NCBI GenBank assembly: GCA_012514785.1
Contig: JAAYZP010000256.1
Span: forward strand, 1 to 29,716
Origin: Propionibacterium sp.
GTDB taxonomy: Bacteria > Actinomycetota > Actinomycetes > Propionibacteriales > Propionibacteriaceae
Direction: 5' to 3'
DNA: 29,716 nt
Positions within the stretch are counted from its first letter, which is position 1. Every line of letters begins with the position of its first letter. Shown here piece after piece: positions 1 to 9,572 of this stretch. The notes under the pieces were generated by a model, which saw only the letters and a program-made list of their open reading frames with translations, ran no database searches and was not told the DNA's origin. Made by a program: the position numbers and the translations under genes.

Positions 1-990
1 CGGCTCGGCCGCGGGTCGCGTCGTCGGGGGCTCCGGGCTGCGGCGCAACAGCGTCACGCTCCGGGCGCCCTGCCGCACGGCGGTGCCGAGGCAGTCAGCG
101 CCCGTGTCCCCGCCGCCGACGATCACCACGTCCTTGCCGGCCGCGTGGATCTGGCCGGTGACCTGCTCGCCGACGGCCACACGGTTGGCCTGCACGAGGT
201 AGTCCATGGCCTGGTGGATCCCTTCCAGCCCCCGCCCCTCGAGCGGGAGTTCGCGGGGCACCGTCGCTCCGGTGGCGAGCACGACGGCGTCGAAGCGTTC
301 CCGGAGCTGGCTCCCGGTGATGTCGCGCCCAATCTCCACGCCCGTCTCGAAGCGCGTCCCCTCGTCCACCATCTGCTCCAGCCTGCGGTCCAGCACGGAC
401 TTCTCCATCTTGAACTCCGGGATCCCGTAGCGCAGGAGGCCGCCGATCCTGTCGTCGCGTTCGTACACGACGACGGTGTGCCCGATCCTCGTCAGCTGCT
501 GGGCCGTGGCGAGCCCAGCGGGACCGGAGCCGACGACGGCGACGGTCCGGGACGTGAGCCGGTGCGGGGGCTCGGCCACCACGCGGTGCTCGTCCCACGC
601 CTTGTCGATGATGGCCGCCTCGACGTTCTTGATGGTGACGGCCTCCCGGCTGATCGCGACCACACAGGACGTCTCGCACGGCGCCGGGCAGAGTCGCCCC
701 GTGAACTCCGGGAAGTTGTTGGTGGCGTGCAGCCGGTCGAGCGCCTCGTCCCATTCGCCGCGCCACACCAGGTCGTTCCACTCGGGAATGAGGTTGCCCA
801 ACGGGCAGCCGGAGTGGCAGAACGGCACGCCGCAGTCCATGCAGCGGCCCGCCTGTTTCGCGATGATAGGCAGCGACGCCCGGCCGAGGCCACCCTCGTA
901 GACCTCGCGCCAGTCGCCGACCCGCTCCGCGACGGGGCGCCGCGCGGGTGACTGCCTCGGCGTCGAGATAAAGCCCCTCGGATCAGCCAT
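1..990 (-). CDS. gltD: glutamate synthase small subunit, 3' end outside window
   Basis: This is the NADPH-dependent small subunit of glutamate synthase. It passes electrons from NADPH through FAD and Fe-S clusters to the GltB subunit. The first 330 codons are in the window and the frame is still open at base 1; the family is usually about 480 residues. The N-terminal cysteine cluster C50-x2-C53-x4-C58-x3-C62 and the later CPAPCETSC segment are the two 4Fe-4S ligand groups. A dinucleotide-binding glycine motif (GSGPAG, near residue 154) marks the FAD domain, and VGGGDTGAD near residue 290 marks the NADPH domain. The ATG overlaps the gltB stop by 8 bases, so the two subunits are translationally coupled. 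The family assignment is firm; only the missing C-terminus is unknown. Confidence 0.95.
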   Translation of the reverse strand, partial: MADPRGFISTPRQSPARRPVAERVGDWREVYEGGLGRASLPIIAKQAGRCMDCGVPFCHSGCPLGNLIPEWNDLVWRGEWDEALDRLHATNNFPEFTGRLCPAPCETSCVVAISREAVTIKNVEAAIIDKAWDEHRVVAEPPHRLTSRTVAVVGSGPAGLATAQQLTRIGHTVVVYERDDRIGGLLRYGIPEFKMEKSVLDRRLEQMVDEGTRFETGVEIGRDITGSQLRERFDAVVLATGATVPRELPLEGRGLEGIHQAMDYLVQANRVAVGEQVTGQIHAAGKDVVIVGGGDTGADCLGTAVRQGARSVTLLRRSPEPPTTRPAAEP

Positions 991-3900
991 GGGGCGCCAC
1001 CTTCCGCATCCGTCGCCCGAGCAGTTCCGCGCGGAGATCCAGGAGCGAGGCGGCGAACCTCGACCCCGTCCCACCGACGTGCTCCCGAAGGAGTGCGAAG
1101 ATCCGCGCCAGGTCGCCGTCGTCGACGCCGTCCGACCCGACGTCGGCGCCCAGCCGGCGTTCGTCGAGATCCAGCACCCAGGCGACGCCGCCGGACATGC
1201 CCGCGGCGAGGTTGCGCCCCGTGGGCCCGAGGATCAGCGCCTCTCCCCCGGTCATGTACTCCAGCCCGTGGTCACCGACACCCTCGACGACGCCGGTGGC
1301 GCCGGAGTTGCGGACCAGGAAGCGTTCCCCGACGGTGCCGGACAGGAAGAGGCGTCCGCTGGTGGCGCCGTAGCCGATGACGTTGCCCGCGACGACGGCC
1401 GCGTGCGGGTCGTACCCCGCCCCCGGCGGCGGCGCGACGACGATCGTCCCGCCGGAGAGTCCCTTGCCGAGGTAGTCGTTGGCCTCCCCCAACAGGCGCA
1501 GCGTGACCCCGCGGGGCAGGAAGGCGCCGAAGCTCTGCCCGCCGGTGCCGCGCAAGGTGAACTCGATGGTGCCGGGGTCCAGACCGCGGCCCTCGGTGGC
1601 CCGCGTGACGGCGTGCCCCAGCATCGTCCCGACGGTGCGCTGCACGTTACGCACCTCCAGGGTGTGCCGGACCGGGCGCCCATCCTCCAGCGCCGGCCGG
1701 GCGAGCTCGATGAGCCGCACGTCGAGCGCGTCGTCGAGGCCGTGGTCCTGCGCTACCCGGTGGGATCGGGGATGGTCGGTGTCGATCCTCACCAGGACGG
1801 GGCTGAGGTCCAGGCCGTGGGTGCGGGCGTCGTCGGCGTCCAACAGGTCGACGCGCCCCACCGCCTCCTCGAGGCTCCGCAGCCCGAGCCGCGCGAGCAG
1901 TTCGCGCACCTCGCCGGCGACGAAGCGGAAGTAGTTCACGACGTGTTCCGGCTTGCCGGTGAAGTGCTTCCGGAGTTCGGGGTCCTGGGTGGCGATGCCG
2001 ACGGGGCAGGTGTCCTTGTGGCACACGCGCATCATCACGCACCCGCTCACCACCAGCGGCGCGGTGGCGAACCCGAACTCCTCGGCCCCGAGCAGCGCGG
2101 CGACCACCACGTCGCGCCCCGTCCGCAACTGCCCGTCGACCTGCACGACGACGCGGTCCCGCAACCCGTTCAGGAGCAGCGTCTGCTGCACCTCGGCGAG
2201 CCCGAGCTCCCAGGGGGTGCCGGCGTGCTTGATGGAACTTTGGGCCGCGGCCCCGGTGCCGCCGTCGTGGCCGGAGACGAGGACGACGTCGGCCTTCGCC
2301 TTCACCGCGCCCGCGGCGACCGTGCCCACCCCCGTCTCGGAGGCCAGCTTCACGTGGATCCTGGCCATGGGATTGGCGCACTTGAGGTCGTGGATCAGCT
2401 GTTTCAGGTCCTCGATCGAGTAGATGTCGTGGTGCGGGGGCGGGGAGATCAGGCCGACGCCCGGCGTCGAGTGCCGCGTCTTCGCGATCCACGGGTAGAC
2501 CTTGTGGCCGGGCAGCTGCCCGCCCTCCCCCGGTTTCGCGCCCTGGGCCATCTTGATCTGGATGTCCGTGGCCTGGGCGAGGTAGTCGCTGGTGACCCCG
2601 AATCGCCCGGAGGCCACCTGTTTGACGGCCGACCGTCGCGCCGGGTCGTGCAGGCGATCCGAGTCCTCGCCGCCCTCGCCCGTGTTCGACCTGGCCCCGA
2701 TCCGGTTCATCGCCACCGCCAGGGTCTCGTGCGCCTCCTGCGAGATGGAGCCGTAGCTCATCGCGCCGGTGGAGAACCGGGCGAGGATCGCCTCCACGGG
2801 CTCCACCTCGTCGACGGGGATCGCTTCGGCCGGTGCGAGCCGCAGGAGGGATCGGAGCGTCACGGCCTCGTCTGCGCGGCGGTCGACGAGCGCGCTGAAG
2901 CGCCGATAGGCGGCCTCGTCGCCGGTGCGGGTGGCGTGCTGCAGCCGGAAGATGGTCTCGGGGTCGAACAGGTGCCGCTCGCCGCCCCGGCGCCACTGGT
3001 ACTCCCCGCCCGTCCGGAGCCGGCGGTCGCGGGGCGGGACACCGTCGGGGGGATACGCCTCATCGTGCCGCTCGCGGATCTCCGCGGCGACGTCGTCGAG
3101 GGTGATGCCGCCGATCTGCGACGTCGTGCCCGTGAAGTGGCGCTCGATGAGGTCCAGGCCCAGCCCGGTGGTCTGGAAGAGCTGGGCGCCGGTGTACGAG
3201 GCGACGGTGGAGACCCCCATCTTGCTCATCACCTTCAGCAGGCCCTTGCACAGCGCCCTGGTCACGTTGCCGATCGCCTGATCCGGTGAGGCCCGCACGT
3301 GGCGACCCCGCCGGGCGAGGTCCTCCGCCGACTCGAACAGCAGGTAGGGGTTGACCGCGGCGGCGCCGTAGGCGATCAGGAGCGCGGCGTGGTGCACCTC
3401 GCGCACGTCGCCGGCCTCGACGACGATGCCCGCCAGGCTGCGGGTCCGCTGCCGGACGAGGTGGTGGTGCAGCCCCGCCGTCAGCAGCAGAGAGGGGATG
3501 GGGGCGCGCCGGGCATCCGCGTCGCGGTCCGAGACGACGATCACGCTTGCCCCCCGCTCGATCGCGCCCGAGGCCTCCGCGAAGATCTCTTCCAGGCGCC
3601 GCCCCAGCGAGGCGGCGCCGCCGTCGACCTCGTACAGGGCGTGGACCACGTGACTCGCGTGCCCCGAGATCTCGCGCAGGTGGACGATCTTCGCGAGCTG
3701 TCCGGAGTCGAGGATCGGCCGCGGCAGCATGATCTGCCGGGCGGACGCGGGTGTGGGGTCGAGCAGGTTGCCCTCGGCTCCGAGTCGGCTGGTGAGGCTG
3801 GTCACCAGCTCCTCCCGGATCGAGTCCAGCGGCGGATTCGTGACCTGCGCGAACAGTTGCTGGAAGTGGTCGAACAAGGAGCGTCGTGCCCCCGAGATAG

Positions 3901-5383
3901 CTGCCACGGGAGTGTCCGTGCCCATCGCGCCGATCGCCTCGGCGCCGTCGTCGGCCATCGGCGCGATGATGAGCCGCACCTCCTCGTCGGTGTATCCGAA
4001 GCTCTGCTGCCGTCGCTGCACCGAGCTGTGGGAGTGCACGACGTGGGCACGCGCGGGCAACTCGTCGAGATCGAGCCGGTTGGCCTCCAACCACTCGCCG
4101 TAGGGCGCGGCGCGCGCCAGCTCGGCCTTGATCTCGTCGTCGGGCACCAGCTCGTGGCGCTGAAGGTCGGCCAGGAACATCCGGCCGGGCTGCAGGCGCC
4201 CCTTGACCCGGATGCGGCTCTCGTCGAGGGGCAACACGCCCGCCTCCGAGCCGAACACGACGAGGCCGTCAGAGGTGATCGCGTACCGCCCGGGCCGGAG
4301 CCCGTTGCGGTCCAGCGTCGCGCCGATCGTGGTGCCGTCGGTGAACACGATGCTCGCCGGGCCGTCCCACGGCTCCATCACGAGCGAGTGGTACTCGAAG
4401 AAGGCACGGCGTTCGGCGTCCATCAGGTGATCGTGTTCCCACGCCTCGGGGACCATCATCATCAGCGCGTGCGGCAGGGACCGACCTCCGAGGTGGAGGA
4501 GTTCGAGCACCTCGTCGAAGGAGCCGGAGTCCGACGACGTCTCCCCGCAGATCGGGCTGAGGCGTCCGAGGTCGCCGGGGAACAGGTCGGAGCCGAGCAG
4601 CGCCTCGCGGGCGCGCATCCAGTTGCGGTTGCCGCGCACCGTGTTGATCTCCCCGTTGTGCGCGATGGTGCGGAACGGTTGGGCGAGTTCCCAGGACGGG
4701 AACGTGTTGGTGGAGAAGCGCGAGTGGACGACGGCGAGCGCGCTGCGGAACCGCTCGTTCGTGAGGTCCGGGAACACCTCGCCGAGCTGGTGGGGCGTGA
4801 GCATCCCCTTGTAGACGAGGGTCCGCGCCGACAAGGAGGCGACGTACGTGCCCGCCTCGTGCTGGATGCGTCGGCGCAGCACGAACGTGGCGCGGTCGAG
4901 CGCGATGCCGCAACGGCCGTCGCGGGCCCCGACGAAGACCTGCGCCATGTGCGGCATCGTGGCGGCAGCGAGCTCGGAGAGGGGGTGCCGCTCGGTGGGG
5001 AGATCGCGCACGCCGAGGACGTCGAGCTCCAGCTCGTCCGCGAGTGCTTCGACGGCCTCCAGCACCGCCCGACGCTGACCCTCCGGCTCGGGCAGGTACG
5101 CGGTCCCGACGGCGTAGGCGCCCGGCTCGGGCAGCGGGAACTCCACGGTATGGCGGAGGAACTCGTCGGGGATCTGGACCAGGATTCCGGCCCCGTCACC
5201 GGTGGAGCCGTCCGCTCCGGTAGCACCGCGGTGGTCGAGGTTGCGCAGAGCTTCCAGCCCTTGGGTGACGACGCTGTGCCGCGGCACGCCGTCGAGCATG
5301 GCGACGAAGGCAACCCCGCACGCGTCGTGCTCGTTCAGCGGGTCGTAGAGTCCGATGGGTCGAGGTGCATGTGCCGATGTCAT
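983..5383 (-). CDS. gltB: glutamate synthase large subunit
   Basis: This subunit hydrolyses glutamine in its N-terminal amidotransferase domain and channels ammonia to 2-oxoglutarate at the FMN site, giving two glutamates. The product is 1466 residues, usual for the family. Cys22 (NEHDACGVAF) is the expected N-terminal nucleophile exposed after removal of a 21-residue propeptide. The central and FMN-binding domains follow, then the 3Fe-4S ligands C1115-x5-C1121-x4-C1126, and a glycine-rich beta-helix domain at the C-terminus. I chose the ATG at 5383 because GGAGG lies 7 bases upstream (5391-5395) and the encoded start matches family N-termini. An in-frame ATG at 5467 adds 28 unrelated residues and starts inside a terminator-like hairpin. 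The gene is first in the gltB-gltD operon. Confidence 0.97.
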   Translation of the reverse strand: MTSAHAPRPIGLYDPLNEHDACGVAFVAMLDGVPRHSVVTQGLEALRNLDHRGATGADGSTGDGAGILVQIPDEFLRHTVEFPLPEPGAYAVGTAYLPEPEGQRRAVLEAVEALADELELDVLGVRDLPTERHPLSELAAATMPHMAQVFVGARDGRCGIALDRATFVLRRRIQHEAGTYVASLSARTLVYKGMLTPHQLGEVFPDLTNERFRSALAVVHSRFSTNTFPSWELAQPFRTIAHNGEINTVRGNRNWMRAREALLGSDLFPGDLGRLSPICGETSSDSGSFDEVLELLHLGGRSLPHALMMMVPEAWEHDHLMDAERRAFFEYHSLVMEPWDGPASIVFTDGTTIGATLDRNGLRPGRYAITSDGLVVFGSEAGVLPLDESRIRVKGRLQPGRMFLADLQRHELVPDDEIKAELARAAPYGEWLEANRLDLDELPARAHVVHSHSSVQRRQQSFGYTDEEVRLIIAPMADDGAEAIGAMGTDTPVAAISGARRSLFDHFQQLFAQVTNPPLDSIREELVTSLTSRLGAEGNLLDPTPASARQIMLPRPILDSGQLAKIVHLREISGHASHVVHALYEVDGGAASLGRRLEEIFAEASGAIERGASVIVVSDRDADARRAPIPSLLLTAGLHHHLVRQRTRSLAGIVVEAGDVREVHHAALLIAYGAAAVNPYLLFESAEDLARRGRHVRASPDQAIGNVTRALCKGLLKVMSKMGVSTVASYTGAQLFQTTGLGLDLIERHFTGTTSQIGGITLDDVAAEIRERHDEAYPPDGVPPRDRRLRTGGEYQWRRGGERHLFDPETIFRLQHATRTGDEAAYRRFSALVDRRADEAVTLRSLLRLAPAEAIPVDEVEPVEAILARFSTGAMSYGSISQEAHETLAVAMNRIGARSNTGEGGEDSDRLHDPARRSAVKQVASGRFGVTSDYLAQATDIQIKMAQGAKPGEGGQLPGHKVYPWIAKTRHSTPGVGLISPPPHHDIYSIEDLKQLIHDLKCANPMARIHVKLASETGVGTVAAGAVKAKADVVLVSGHDGGTGAAAQSSIKHAGTPWELGLAEVQQTLLLNGLRDRVVVQVDGQLRTGRDVVVAALLGAEEFGFATAPLVVSGCVMMRVCHKDTCPVGIATQDPELRKHFTGKPEHVVNYFRFVAGEVRELLARLGLRSLEEAVGRVDLLDADDARTHGLDLSPVLVRIDTDHPRSHRVAQDHGLDDALDVRLIELARPALEDGRPVRHTLEVRNVQRTVGTMLGHAVTRATEGRGLDPGTIEFTLRGTGGQSFGAFLPRGVTLRLLGEANDYLGKGLSGGTIVVAPPPGAGYDPHAAVVAGNVIGYGATSGRLFLSGTVGERFLVRNSGATGVVEGVGDHGLEYMTGGEALILGPTGRNLAAGMSGGVAWVLDLDERRLGADVGSDGVDDGDLARIFALLREHVGGTGSRFAASLLDLRAELLGRRMRKVAPHG

Positions 5384-5426
5384 GGTGGAACCTCCGATCC
5401 CCGGGGCGATGTCGCCCGATTCCACA

Positions 5427-5455
5427 ACGATAAATCCGCGGAAAAGCAATGAAAA
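5427..5455 (-). promoter_or_regulatory. candidate gltB promoter
   Basis: An AT-rich patch in a GC-rich background reads TTTTCA (5455-5450), a 17-base spacer and TATCGT (5432-5427) on the minus strand. This would place a start about 35-40 bases ahead of the gltB ATG. The hexamers are weak matches to consensus, so this is inference from spacing and composition. Confidence 0.35.
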
Positions 5456-5482
5456 GAGGCGTCTCACGATGAGACGCCCTCT
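5455..5482 (-). terminator. terminator-like hairpin ahead of gltB
   Basis: On the minus strand a 12-bp stem (TGAGACGCCTCT as one arm), with one bulged G and a 3-base loop, is followed directly by TTTTC and a second T-run (TTGCTTTT). It has the form of an intrinsic terminator. It could end DUF2249 transcription (stop codon about 245 bases upstream) or act as an attenuator in a longer gltB leader. Confidence 0.65.
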
Positions 5483-5536
5483 TGCGGAGCGGTGTGGGTG
5501 GGTGCGACTGCAGGGTGGTCATCACTCGGGACGCGT

Positions 5537-5656
5537 GCGGGCGGGGACGTCGTCTCTCGCCCTGGATCGTGGCCGACGTCGGGGCACTGTGACAGCGTGG
5601 TCCAGTGTCGGCCCGATTCAACGCCCGACCTACCCTGAGCCGACGTCCCCGCCCGC
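5537..5656. repeat. 16-bp perfect inverted repeat with nested arms, gltB leader region
   Basis: The arms GCGGGCGGGGACGTCG (5537-5552) and its exact complement (5641-5656) lie 88 bases apart. Between them are nested complementary pairs: GGCCGAC (5571-5577) with GTCGGCC (5607-5613), and ACTG (5586-5589) with CAGT (5603-5606). GACGTC occurs three times (5546, 5575, 5642). It may be a structured RNA or a set of protein-binding sites. No known riboswitch class was recognised. Apart from this element, the hairpin at 5455-5482 and the possible promoter, the 5384-5728 gap shows no gene. Confidence 0.6.
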
Positions 5657-5728
5657 CCGCTTCAGTCGCGCTCACACTCCAGGAGCCTCCACACCCCGCA
5701 AGCCGGCGTACTCGGATCGCTGTCGGGC

Positions 5729-5956
5729 CTACTTGCGGCCGATGCGGACCTTCCACACCTCCGGGCCGCTCTCCAGGTAGTCCCAGGTGAACTCGTCGGT
5801 GTGCTCGGCGGCGAACTGGTAGTAGAGCGGCTTGGGGTCGTGGTCGTTGACGAGGACGAATGCCTCGCCGCCGGAGAGCGCGAAGTAGGTCTCGAAGATG
5901 GTGGAGTGGCGCTGGGCGGGGACGAGGTCGCGGACGTCGAGTTCTTTGTCAGTCAT
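5729..5956 (-). CDS. DUF2249 domain protein
   Basis: A 75-residue soluble protein matching the small DUF2249 family: an N-terminal LDVRDLVPAQRHSTIFETYFAL segment, then EAFVLVNDHDPKPLYYQF and a C-terminal W-K-V strand. The fold is related to TusA-like proteins, and family members often sit near nitric oxide or hemerythrin-type genes; the biochemical role is unknown. I set the start at ATG 5956, not the in-frame codon at 5989, because the shorter product matches family length and a TAATCT hexamer lies 7 bases upstream. It follows the Sco1 gene in the same direction after 63 bases but appears to have its own promoter. Confidence 0.85.
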   Translation of the reverse strand: MTDKELDVRDLVPAQRHSTIFETYFALSGGEAFVLVNDHDPKPLYYQFAAEHTDEFTWDYLESGPEVWKVRIGRK

Positions 5957-5962
5957 GCGCAC

Positions 5963-5994
5963 GAGATTAGTACAAACTCTTCGTGTCAATTGCC
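5963..5994 (-). promoter_or_regulatory. DUF2249 promoter with AT-rich NsrR-like operator
   Basis: On the minus strand TAATCT (5969-5964) stands 7 bases before the ATG, fitting a leaderless transcript. TTGACA lies just upstream, only 14 bases away, which is short for a -35. The segment GACACGAAGAGTTTGTACTA resembles the NsrR site of Streptomyces hmp genes as I remember it (about 15 of 23 positions over the full site). The AT-rich patch stands out against its surroundings. Confidence 0.4.
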
Positions 5995-6019
5995 CGGTGT
6001 CCGAACCGGGTACCCCGGG

Positions 6020-6640
6020 TCAGCTGACCAGACGGGAGTAGTCCTCGCGCAGGTGGCTGATCTCGAGCCCGAGAGTGGTCCAGATGACCTGCACCTTGCG
6101 GTCCTCCCCGATGCCCATGATCTGCGTCGAGTGGTCCACCTCGTAGCCGCCGCTGGGCAGCTGCTTGCCCTGCTCGATGTGCACGTTCAGCGCCGCGCCG
6201 ATCTCCATGATGTCGCCCAGGTCGCCGGTGAGGCCGATGAACTTGTCGTCGACGCGGGCCAGGTAATCCTTGAGGGCCTCCGGCGTGTCGCGGGCCGGGT
6301 CGGTGGTGATCACGATGGGGGTGATGTCGTCGGCCAGGTCCTCGGGGAGCCGGCGGCGCGCCGTCGCCATGTCGGCCATGATCCCCGGGCAGACGTCGGG
6401 GCAGTTCAGATAACCGAAGAACAGCGCAATGGCCTTCGTGTCCCAGCCTGTGCGGAGGTTGAAGGGCTCCCCGTTGTGGTCGGTCAGCTCGACGTCGGGC
6501 ACGTCCCACCCCTCCGGCAGGACCGTGCCATGGAAGCCGTCGCCTTCCGGGATGCTCGCGATCGGCGTGTCGTCCGACGAGCAGGCCGCGAGCACGGGCA
6601 GCGCGAGCCCTCCCAACAGCAGTTGCCTCCGACGAATCAC
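6020..6640 (-). CDS. Sco1/SenC-family copper-binding lipoprotein
   Basis: A 206-residue exported lipoprotein of the Sco1/SenC family, which delivers copper to the CuA site of cytochrome c oxidase or acts as a thiol reductant. The signal peptide has a lipobox LAAC with lipidated Cys20, and its RRRQLLLGG start hints at Tat export. The mature thioredoxin-like domain carries the metal ligands C80-x3-C84 (NCPDVCPG) and His170 (VDHST), all three expected residues. The GTG start at 6640 overlaps the trpA stop in a GTGA, so it is translationally coupled to the trp genes although its role is respiratory. In Mycobacterium tuberculosis the gene after trpA is lgt, so this placement is unusual. Confidence 0.92.
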   Translation of the reverse strand: MIRRRQLLLGGLALPVLAACSSDDTPIASIPEGDGFHGTVLPEGWDVPDVELTDHNGEPFNLRTGWDTKAIALFFGYLNCPDVCPGIMADMATARRRLPEDLADDITPIVITTDPARDTPEALKDYLARVDDKFIGLTGDLGDIMEIGAALNVHIEQGKQLPSGGYEVDHSTQIMGIGEDRKVQVIWTTLGLEISHLREDYSRLVS

Positions 6641-7487
6641 TTGCGGCTCCTCTCGACCCCGGCTGCGATCTCTCCGGAGAGCTTACGCAGCGCGGCCAAG
6701 TCGTATGGCATGTCGGTGCCGTCGGAGGTCATGCAGTTGATGAGGGCCGAGCCCACGATCACCAGGTCGGCGTAGGCCCCGATCTCGGCGGCCTGGTCGC
6801 CGCCCGAGACCCCGAGCCCGATGCCGACGGGGATGCTGGGGTCCGCCTCGCGCGCGCGTTCGACGACGACGCGCCCGGCGTCGGAGGTCTGTGACCGCAC
6901 GCCGGTGACGCCCATCACGGACGTGGCGTAGACCCAACCCCGGCTGGCCGCCATCGTCATCTTCATGCGCTCGTCCGTGGACGAGGGTGCGATCAGGAAG
7001 ATGCGGTCGGTGCCGTGCGCGTCGGTGGCCTCGAACCACTCGGCGCAGTCATCGGCGGGCAGGTCCGGTGTGATGGCGCCCCCGCCACCGGCGGCTGCGA
7101 GGTCGCGGGCGAACGCGTCGACGCCGTAGGCCTCGATGACGTTCCAGTAGGTCATCACCATGGGCATGGCGCCGAGGCTCGCGACGGCTTCGGCCGCGGT
7201 GAAGATGTCCTTGGTCCGCACGCCGCGGCTCAGCGCGCGCGTGTTGGCGCGCTGGATGACCAGCCCGTCCATCAGCGGGTCGGAGTACGGCATGCCGATC
7301 TCGATGATGTCGGCACCGCGGCCCTCGTCGCCCTCGACGATGGCGCGCATGGCCTCGATGGAGTTGTCGACGTGCGGGTACCCGACGGAGTAGTAGCCGA
7401 CGAACGCCGGCCTGCCCTCGTCGAGACACTTGGCGACCACCTGGCCGGAGCGGCCCAGACGTTCGGCGGAATTGAACTGGCTCATCG

Positions 7488-7491
<4 letters not shown>
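6637..7491 (-). CDS. trpA: tryptophan synthase alpha subunit
   Basis: The alpha subunit cleaves indole-3-glycerol phosphate to indole and glyceraldehyde 3-phosphate and channels indole to TrpB. The product has 284 residues (TIM barrel, usual length). The catalytic pair is Glu64 (DIIEIGMPYS) and Asp75 (DPLMDG), and the phosphate loop GLGVSGGD is near the C-terminus. The ATG at 7491 forms an ATGA overlap with the trpB stop; a GGGGG stretch precedes it. A second ATG two codons later (7485) is an alternative start. It lies in the trpC-trpB-trpA-sco1 operon. Confidence 0.96.
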
Positions 7492-8720
<1,229 letters not shown>

Positions 8721-8733
8721 GCGATCAACCTTA
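8721..8733 (-). promoter_or_regulatory. possible internal leaderless promoter for trpB
   Basis: On the minus strand TAAGGT (8733-8728) is followed by 7 bases and the trpB ATG. No clear -35 is visible. The 72-base trpC-trpB gap also holds a small hairpin with CCAGCC arms (8765-8780) and a GCAA loop on the transcript; it lacks a T-run and is not a terminator. Confidence 0.4.
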
Positions 8734-8792
8734 TCCGGGCTCGTGACACCATCCACGTTCCCGTCCAGCCTTGCGGCTGGGTGAGCGCTGGG

Positions 8793-9572
8793 TCAGAGGC
8801 TGCCGGCGAGGGCGGCGACGGCGCTGCGCGGGTCACCGTGACGCACGAGCGCCTCGCCCACGAGGATCGCGTCGGCGCCCTCTGCCTGGACGCGCTTCGC
8901 GTCCTCGGGCGTGAAGATGCCCGACTCGGCCACCCGGACGACGCCGTCGCCGAGCCGCTCGGCGAGCGGTGCGAACGTGGCGAGGTCCACGTCGAGGGTC
9001 TTGAGGTTGCGGTTGTTGACGCCGATCAGCTCGGCGCCGGAGGCCAGCGCGCGATCCGCCTCGTCCGCGGTGTGCACCTCCACGAGCGGGGTGAGCCCAA
9101 GCTCGGCGGCGAGCCGCAGGAACCGGGCGAGTTCGTCGTCGGTCAGCGACGCGACGATGAGCAGCACGATGTCGGCACCGTGCGCCCGGGCCTCGACGAA
9201 CTGGTACTCGTCCACCATGAAGTCCTTGCGCAGGACGGGGATATCGACGCGGGCGCGAACGGCGTCGAGGTCGTCGAGCGAGCCGCCGAAGCGTCGCTGC
9301 TCGGTAAGCACCGAGATCGCGGCGGCACCGCCGGCGGCGTAGTCGGCAGCGAGCGCGGCGGGGTCGGCGATGTCCGCCAGTGCGCCCTTCGACGGTGATC
9401 TCCGCTTGACCTCGGAGATCACGGAGAGGCCGGGCCCGCGGAAGTGCGGCATGGGGTCTCGGACGGGCGGCGCGTCGTCGAGTGCCCGTTCGAGGTCCGA
9501 GAGCACGACGCGCTCCTTGCGTGCCGCGAGGTCTTCCCTGACGCCGGCGACGATCGAGTCGAGTACCGTCAC
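8793..9572 (-). CDS. trpC: indole-3-glycerol phosphate synthase
   Basis: Converts the ribulotide CdRP to indole-3-glycerol phosphate, the step before tryptophan synthase. It has 259 residues, the usual length for a monofunctional TrpC. Motifs include EVKRRSPSKG with the catalytic lysine, VLRKDFMVDEYQ, GVNNRNLKT and AESGIFTPED. The GTG start at 9572 overlaps the stop of the upstream membrane protein gene in a GTGA, which fixes the start. Confidence 0.96.
   Translation of the reverse strand: MTVLDSIVAGVREDLAARKERVVLSDLERALDDAPPVRDPMPHFRGPGLSVISEVKRRSPSKGALADIADPAALAADYAAGGAAAISVLTEQRRFGGSLDDLDAVRARVDIPVLRKDFMVDEYQFVEARAHGADIVLLIVASLTDDELARFLRLAAELGLTPLVEVHTADEADRALASGAELIGVNNRNLKTLDVDLATFAPLAERLGDGVVRVAESGIFTPEDAKRVQAEGADAILVGEALVRHGDPRSAVAALAGSL

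Noticed and set aside
989..3289. A 766-codon frame on the plus strand opposite gltB, and several others up to 700 codons across the window
   Set aside because: Shadows of GC-rich codon structure in the opposite gene. They encode low-complexity Arg/Gly/Ala/Pro-rich strings with no motifs, and the minus-strand gltB has full family similarity.
5384..5467. A longer gltB beginning at the ATG at 5467
   Set aside because: The extra 28 residues match nothing in the family, the codon lies inside the hairpin, and a good GGAGG site precedes ATG 5383.
5456..5522. A short leader peptide from ATG 5522 (MTTLQSHPPTPLRKRASHRE) reading into the gltB hairpin
   Set aside because: It has no ribosome site and no run of Glu, Gln or other regulatory codons. 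The frame continues past the hairpin without a stop.
5957..6019. A terminator between the Sco1 gene and DUF2249 (CCCGG/CCGGG arms)
   Set aside because: The stem is only 5 bp and no T-run follows.
8721..8792. A trp attenuator in the trpC-trpB gap, based on the CCAGCC hairpin
   Set aside because: There is no Trp-rich leader peptide and no T-run; the hairpin lies between two trp genes and not before the operon.
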